From Planctomycetaceae bacterium (lineage in GTDB: Bacteria; Planctomycetota; Planctomycetia; Planctomycetales; Planctomycetaceae), in contig DOCI01000239.1 in assembly GCA_003503535.1 (NCBI GenBank), forward strand, positions 6,571-24,862: DNA of 18,292 nt. The letters run 5' to 3'. Positions 15,528 to 18,292 of the stretch are shown piece by piece. The notes under the pieces are model-generated. The model had not been told where the DNA came from. It saw nothing but the letters and a program-made list of their open reading frames with translations, and made no database searches. A program made the translations under genes and the position numbers. The first letter of the stretch is position 1, and each line of letters starts with the position of its first letter.

Positions 15528-16475
15528 TTAAAACTCTCCAGTCGACTCCGATCCTGAGATAGTCCCCAGCGCACGATAGAGATTTGTATCGATGTTTTCA
15601 CTGACAAATTTGACCGAGCCATCGACCAGTGCAAACTGGCCGCCCCCTTTATGCTCACTGGCAAAGTTGTAGTTTCTAGGCCAGTCACCAATTGGGTACT
15701 TATTAGGCGGATAGTAATAATTCAACGGGACGCCAGTACTCCCTGTCACCGCATTAGAATTCCACCACCAGGTATGGTTACTGGCCCCTGGAAGTGCTTC
15801 GCCAATCGCGAGAGTGTTACTTGTTCCATCCGTCACATCTTTCATGAGTGTGGGAGGTGATGCAGAATGATAGCCAGTTCTTCGAGCGATAAATCCATTG
15901 CCGGCATCAAGGCCATTATTACTGTTGGGATTTCTACGACACGTCGCACATACAACCCCCGTGTGATCTCCCCATCCCCAGTTACTGCCTGCGACGGTTT
16001 TATAATTATTGACGCCATAAGCAGTCGTACTGCTAGGTGCGTTCGCACGACCTGTTAAACGACCTTTTTGATTCAGGGGATCCGAAGGACACAAGTATGT
16101 CGAAATGGCCACCTGAGCTGCTGCACTGTTGGCCGCATTAGCCAGATCGACATCGAAGTTGATTGTGTCGTACAGGGCAGACTGTTCAACGAAAGGCAGG
16201 ATATAAGTCATCCAGGAAAAGCCTTCCTGGGTGTTTTCATTGTGATTGTGATTCACTGTCCAGTTAATGGGAAACATCTGGTGGGTGTCGTGATAGTTAT
16301 GCAGAGCCAACCCGAGCTGTTTCAGGTTATTTTTACAGGCGCTGCGTCGAGCGGCTTCGCGAGCCTGCTGAACGGCAGGGAGAAGCAAAGCGACCAGTAT
16401 GGCGATGATCGCAATAACAACCAGAAGTTCTATCAAAGTAAATCCGCGCACGGACTTCTGGAACCCATGTTTCAT
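15528..16475 (-). CDS. DUF1559 pseudopilin-like protein (copy 1)
   Basis: A 315-residue DUF1559 protein. The leader [11 protein letters not shown] precedes the [14 protein letters not shown] pilin-like helix, with prepilin cleavage predicted after Gly11. [20 protein letters not shown] and [10 protein letters not shown] follow. The central part (YLCPSDP, then [11 protein letters not shown]) and the end, [20 protein letters not shown], are family hallmarks. GGGAG lies 6 bases before the ATG. It appears to be the first gene of a minus-strand cluster. It resembles copy 2 strongly in the first 65 residues but differs in the rest, so the duplication is old or the genes were acquired separately. Confidence 0.95.
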   Translation of the reverse strand: MKHGFQKSVRGFTLIELLVVIAIIAILVALLLPAVQQAREAARRSACKNNLKQLGLALHNYHDTHQMFPINWTVNHNHNENTQEGFSWMTYILPFVEQSALYDTINFDVDLANAANSAAAQVAISTYLCPSDPLNQKGRLTGRANAPSSTTAYGVNNYKTVAGSNWGWGDHTGVVCATCRRNPNSNNGLDAGNGFIARRTGYHSASPPTLMKDVTDGTSNTLAIGEALPGASNHTWWWNSNAVTGSTGVPLNYYYPPNKYPIGDWPRNYNFASEHKGGGQFALVDGSVKFVSENIDTNLYRALGTISGSESTGEF

Positions 16476-16957
16476 GAATAACTCCCGGATAATAAGAGGA
16501 TATTCGATGAATTGAGTCGAAGGAAATTCTCGAAGCTAAAGGCTCGTTTATAGAAGAGGAAGACGACGGTATTGGCCGACCAGCTTTGAATCTGCGAGAA
16601 ACTCTTTCAACTAAAAACATCGTTAGAACATGATGTTTCAGGAAGGAGACCCGATTCAGGTATACCATCCAGTCCCCATTGAAATCACTGGCAGAAGCCA
16701 AACCCTCAATGGGGTAGAAACAACAACCGATAATAAATAATCGCTATCGCGTCTGTTGCTTGATTTAACTGTGCTCGAAATCGTGAATTGATAAATTAAT
16801 TGCTGACAAAAGGAATTCTTATCAGCAGACTCTTATTACAATGCCTGCTTCTGCCAGAATTGTCAACCTCGGGTTTCGAGACTTTAAAAATTTTTTCAGG
16901 TTGACTTTGAACTGCTAATACCAGTTGATAAGGAGAAAAGAATAGATCGAGTTCAAT
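16476..16957. other. Intergenic region upstream of the DUF1559 cluster
   Basis: About 480 bp without a credible gene. On the minus strand a perfect TTGACA (16866-16861) is followed after 20 bases by TGTAAT (16840-16835). The spacing is too long for a confident promoter. If used, it would give a leader of more than 300 bases. A 6-bp inverted repeat (16801-16806 with 16822-16827) and AT-rich tracts are present. No terminator for the upstream helicase gene was recognised. Confidence 0.45.
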
Positions 16958-18292
16958 TTAGAAAAGAGCCGGTTCTTTTTCAGTCGCTATAAATGTTTCT
17001 ATGGGAGCAGGATTCTGCTTAACATATTCTCGGCGAGCCGCGGCGATTTCTCCCGGAGAGAAGTCGAGGAGTTTGGCGAGGATGAGTGCGTTTTCGGTAG
17101 TGAGGGCTTTGAGCAGGCGGAACTTTTTTTTCTGAATGCCGACGACCGCCTCTCCACGCCAGCAGACCACGCGATTGTTCGCCAGGGCGGGAACACGAGT
17201 TTGTGTCGTCAGAACTCCGGCCAGATTGAGCGGATCAACTGCGTTGAGCATGACCAGCTCCTCGCCATCGAGATTCTCATCCCGGAGTTTACGAAGTTGA
17301 CCGACAGTATCGGCGGAAGCGTATTGTTCTCCGGCGACTCCTCGAATGAAGCGGCCGCCGCGAATTTCGCCGCGGGCTTCGAGACGACGATAACATTGCA
17401 CCAGTTCGTACCAACGCGGGGCTCCCTGTTCGCGTTCGAGCAGATCGCGAAAAACAACACCCCAGCGATGCAGCAACTGCCACGCCCAGGCTTCCACGCG
17501 GCTCCGCATTTTTTCGGGATCGTCCAGTTCATCGTCACGTCGCCAGAGTGACCAGCGTCCTGCCCGTCCCGCCAATGTCTTCGGACGGCGTCCTCCTGTC
17601 ATTCTTCGCGGATAAGAAACATTTCCCGAATTCCGCGATTGCCCGATCAGACCCCGCAGCCCGGCAAAACCATCCGAGGTAATCCAGCCTCGTGAAATCA
17701 ATTCGCCCAATGCATCTGTCAATTGTGTCGGTAACAGTTGAGCCGCGTATTCGATATCGCCTGCGAACATAGCACCTTGCCTCTGCAGAACCATCAGCAG
17801 ATCCTGAGCGACTCCACTGAGGTTGTCCGTCGGTAACGAGGCACGCTCCGGTAGCAGCCAATGAGCATCATCCCGCCGAAAGAGTGCGATCAGGGAATTT
17901 CGCGACAGGGTTTTGAGAGGACGGCCCTTACCCTCAATCGGTTTTGGATTGGGATACAACCGCCCCCAGCTGATTTCGCCCGTCATACACAATTCATCCA
18001 GCCAGGTGGAGGAATAATCGCGGACACGATACTTAAGCAGATCCCGCTCCCAATACCCGGCTGGCAAATCGAATCCCTGCAATTGCGTGATGGTTTCGTA
18101 AAGCCCCTCTGCTCCTTCACGTCGGGTACTCGGGTGAAAACCGTGATGACGAAACAGAAATCGCATGTAAGTTGCCACGTCAACCGGCTCGATCTGTTTC
18201 CGTAAACCTTCCAGAGTGAGGCGATGAATACGAGCCAGAAGTCGGCGATGACACCATTCGGGGTTGTTGAGTGTTGAATGTTGAGGGTTGAG
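16958..18292 (-). CDS. Lhr-type ATP-dependent helicase, C-terminal part (cut by the window edge)
   Basis: The last 444 residues of a large Lhr-family DEAD/DEAH helicase. The gene enters at the right edge: the frame is open from 18292, so the GTG at 18178 is not the real start. EWCHRRLLARIHRLTLEGLR followed by IEPVDVATYMRFLF (18259-18158) is a hallmark of the Lhr-specific region after the two RecA domains and winged helix. FDLPAGYWERDLLKYRV, the WLDELCMTGEISWGRL segment and RWGVVFRDLLERE are also typical. The helicase motifs themselves lie outside the window. The family unwinds DNA:RNA and DNA substrates in genome repair. The first visible residues, LNPQHSTLNN, are encoded by a heptanucleotide tandem repeat, an oddity in this gene. 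Confidence 0.88.
   Translation of the reverse strand, partial: LNPQHSTLNNPEWCHRRLLARIHRLTLEGLRKQIEPVDVATYMRFLFRHHGFHPSTRREGAEGLYETITQLQGFDLPAGYWERDLLKYRVRDYSSTWLDELCMTGEISWGRLYPNPKPIEGKGRPLKTLSRNSLIALFRRDDAHWLLPERASLPTDNLSGVAQDLLMVLQRQGAMFAGDIEYAAQLLPTQLTDALGELISRGWITSDGFAGLRGLIGQSRNSGNVSYPRRMTGGRRPKTLAGRAGRWSLWRRDDELDDPEKMRSRVEAWAWQLLHRWGVVFRDLLEREQGAPRWYELVQCYRRLEARGEIRGGRFIRGVAGEQYASADTVGQLRKLRDENLDGEELVMLNAVDPLNLAGVLTTQTRVPALANNRVVCWRGEAVVGIQKKKFRLLKALTTENALILAKLLDFSPGEIAAARREYVKQNPAPIETFIATEKEPALF
18265..18292 (-). repeat. Heptanucleotide tandem repeat within the helicase gene
   Basis: Four consecutive 7-base units read on the coding strand as CTCAACC, CTCAACA, TTCAACA, CTCAACA. They reach the window edge, so the total number is unknown. 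The unit length is not a multiple of three, yet the frame stays open, giving LNPQHSTLN. From memory, similar TCAAC-type heptamers are dispersed in several bacterial genomes. Confidence 0.75.

Noticed and set aside
16333..16701. 122-codon minus-strand frame upstream of the first DUF1559 gene
   Set aside because: It overlaps the DUF1559 N-terminus in another frame, has no start signal, and its product is not protein-like.
17201..17861. Frames of 116 (plus), 109 and 108 (minus) codons
   Set aside because: They are shadows of the Lhr-type helicase, which stays open through the whole region to the window edge.

Overview
The window looks like chromosomal DNA of a member of the Planctomycetota, probably of the Gimesia/Rubinisphaera type. 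The main evidence is two DUF1559 pseudopilin-like proteins, each with the near-invariant [14 protein letters not shown]-terminus, each followed by a small carboxypeptidase-regulatory-like lipoprotein. A secreted type I sulfatase, small proteins of planctomycete character and a lone MoxR ATPase agree with this. No phage, plasmid, CRISPR, tRNA or rRNA signal was seen, and no recognisable defence system.

Layout. 1-1093: a small lipoprotein gene (minus) and a long non-coding stretch with alternative hairpins. 1094-5318 (plus): a conserved hypothetical gene, the lipid II flippase murJ, an exported thioredoxin-like protein with a strong terminator, an island of palindromic repeats, then miaA, which may be leaderless. 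5337-7472 (minus): ribonuclease E/G and rplU, convergent with miaA. Their likely terminator lies inside the miaA 3' end, and the ribonuclease Shine-Dalgarno is folded into a hairpin. 7473-9188: gene-poor, with one possible small gene on minus. 9189-11827 (plus): surE, a membrane protein with an extremely acidic tail, and a MoxR-type AAA ATPase. 11855-16475 (minus, read right to left): DUF1559, lipoprotein, DUF1559, a terminator, lipoprotein, then a sulfatase with its own promoter and an upstream Fur-box-like site. 16958-18292 (minus): the C-terminal part of a large Lhr-type helicase, cut by the window edge, with a heptanucleotide tandem repeat in its coding sequence.

How the genes fit together. 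The first half is housekeeping: cell envelope (murJ), tRNA modification (miaA), RNA decay and ribosome (rne/rng, rplU), nucleotide or phosphate metabolism (surE). The right half is accessory planctomycete gene content: surface or pseudopilus-like proteins with lipoproteins, and sulfate-ester degradation. The most interesting points are regulatory or repeat-based: the sequestered ribosome-binding site of the ribonuclease, the terminator inside the DUF1559/lipoprotein cluster, the palindromic island, the Fur-like site and the frame-shifting heptamer repeat in the helicase gene. I did not find a convincing new multi-gene system. All functional calls rest on recognition by eye, without database searches.
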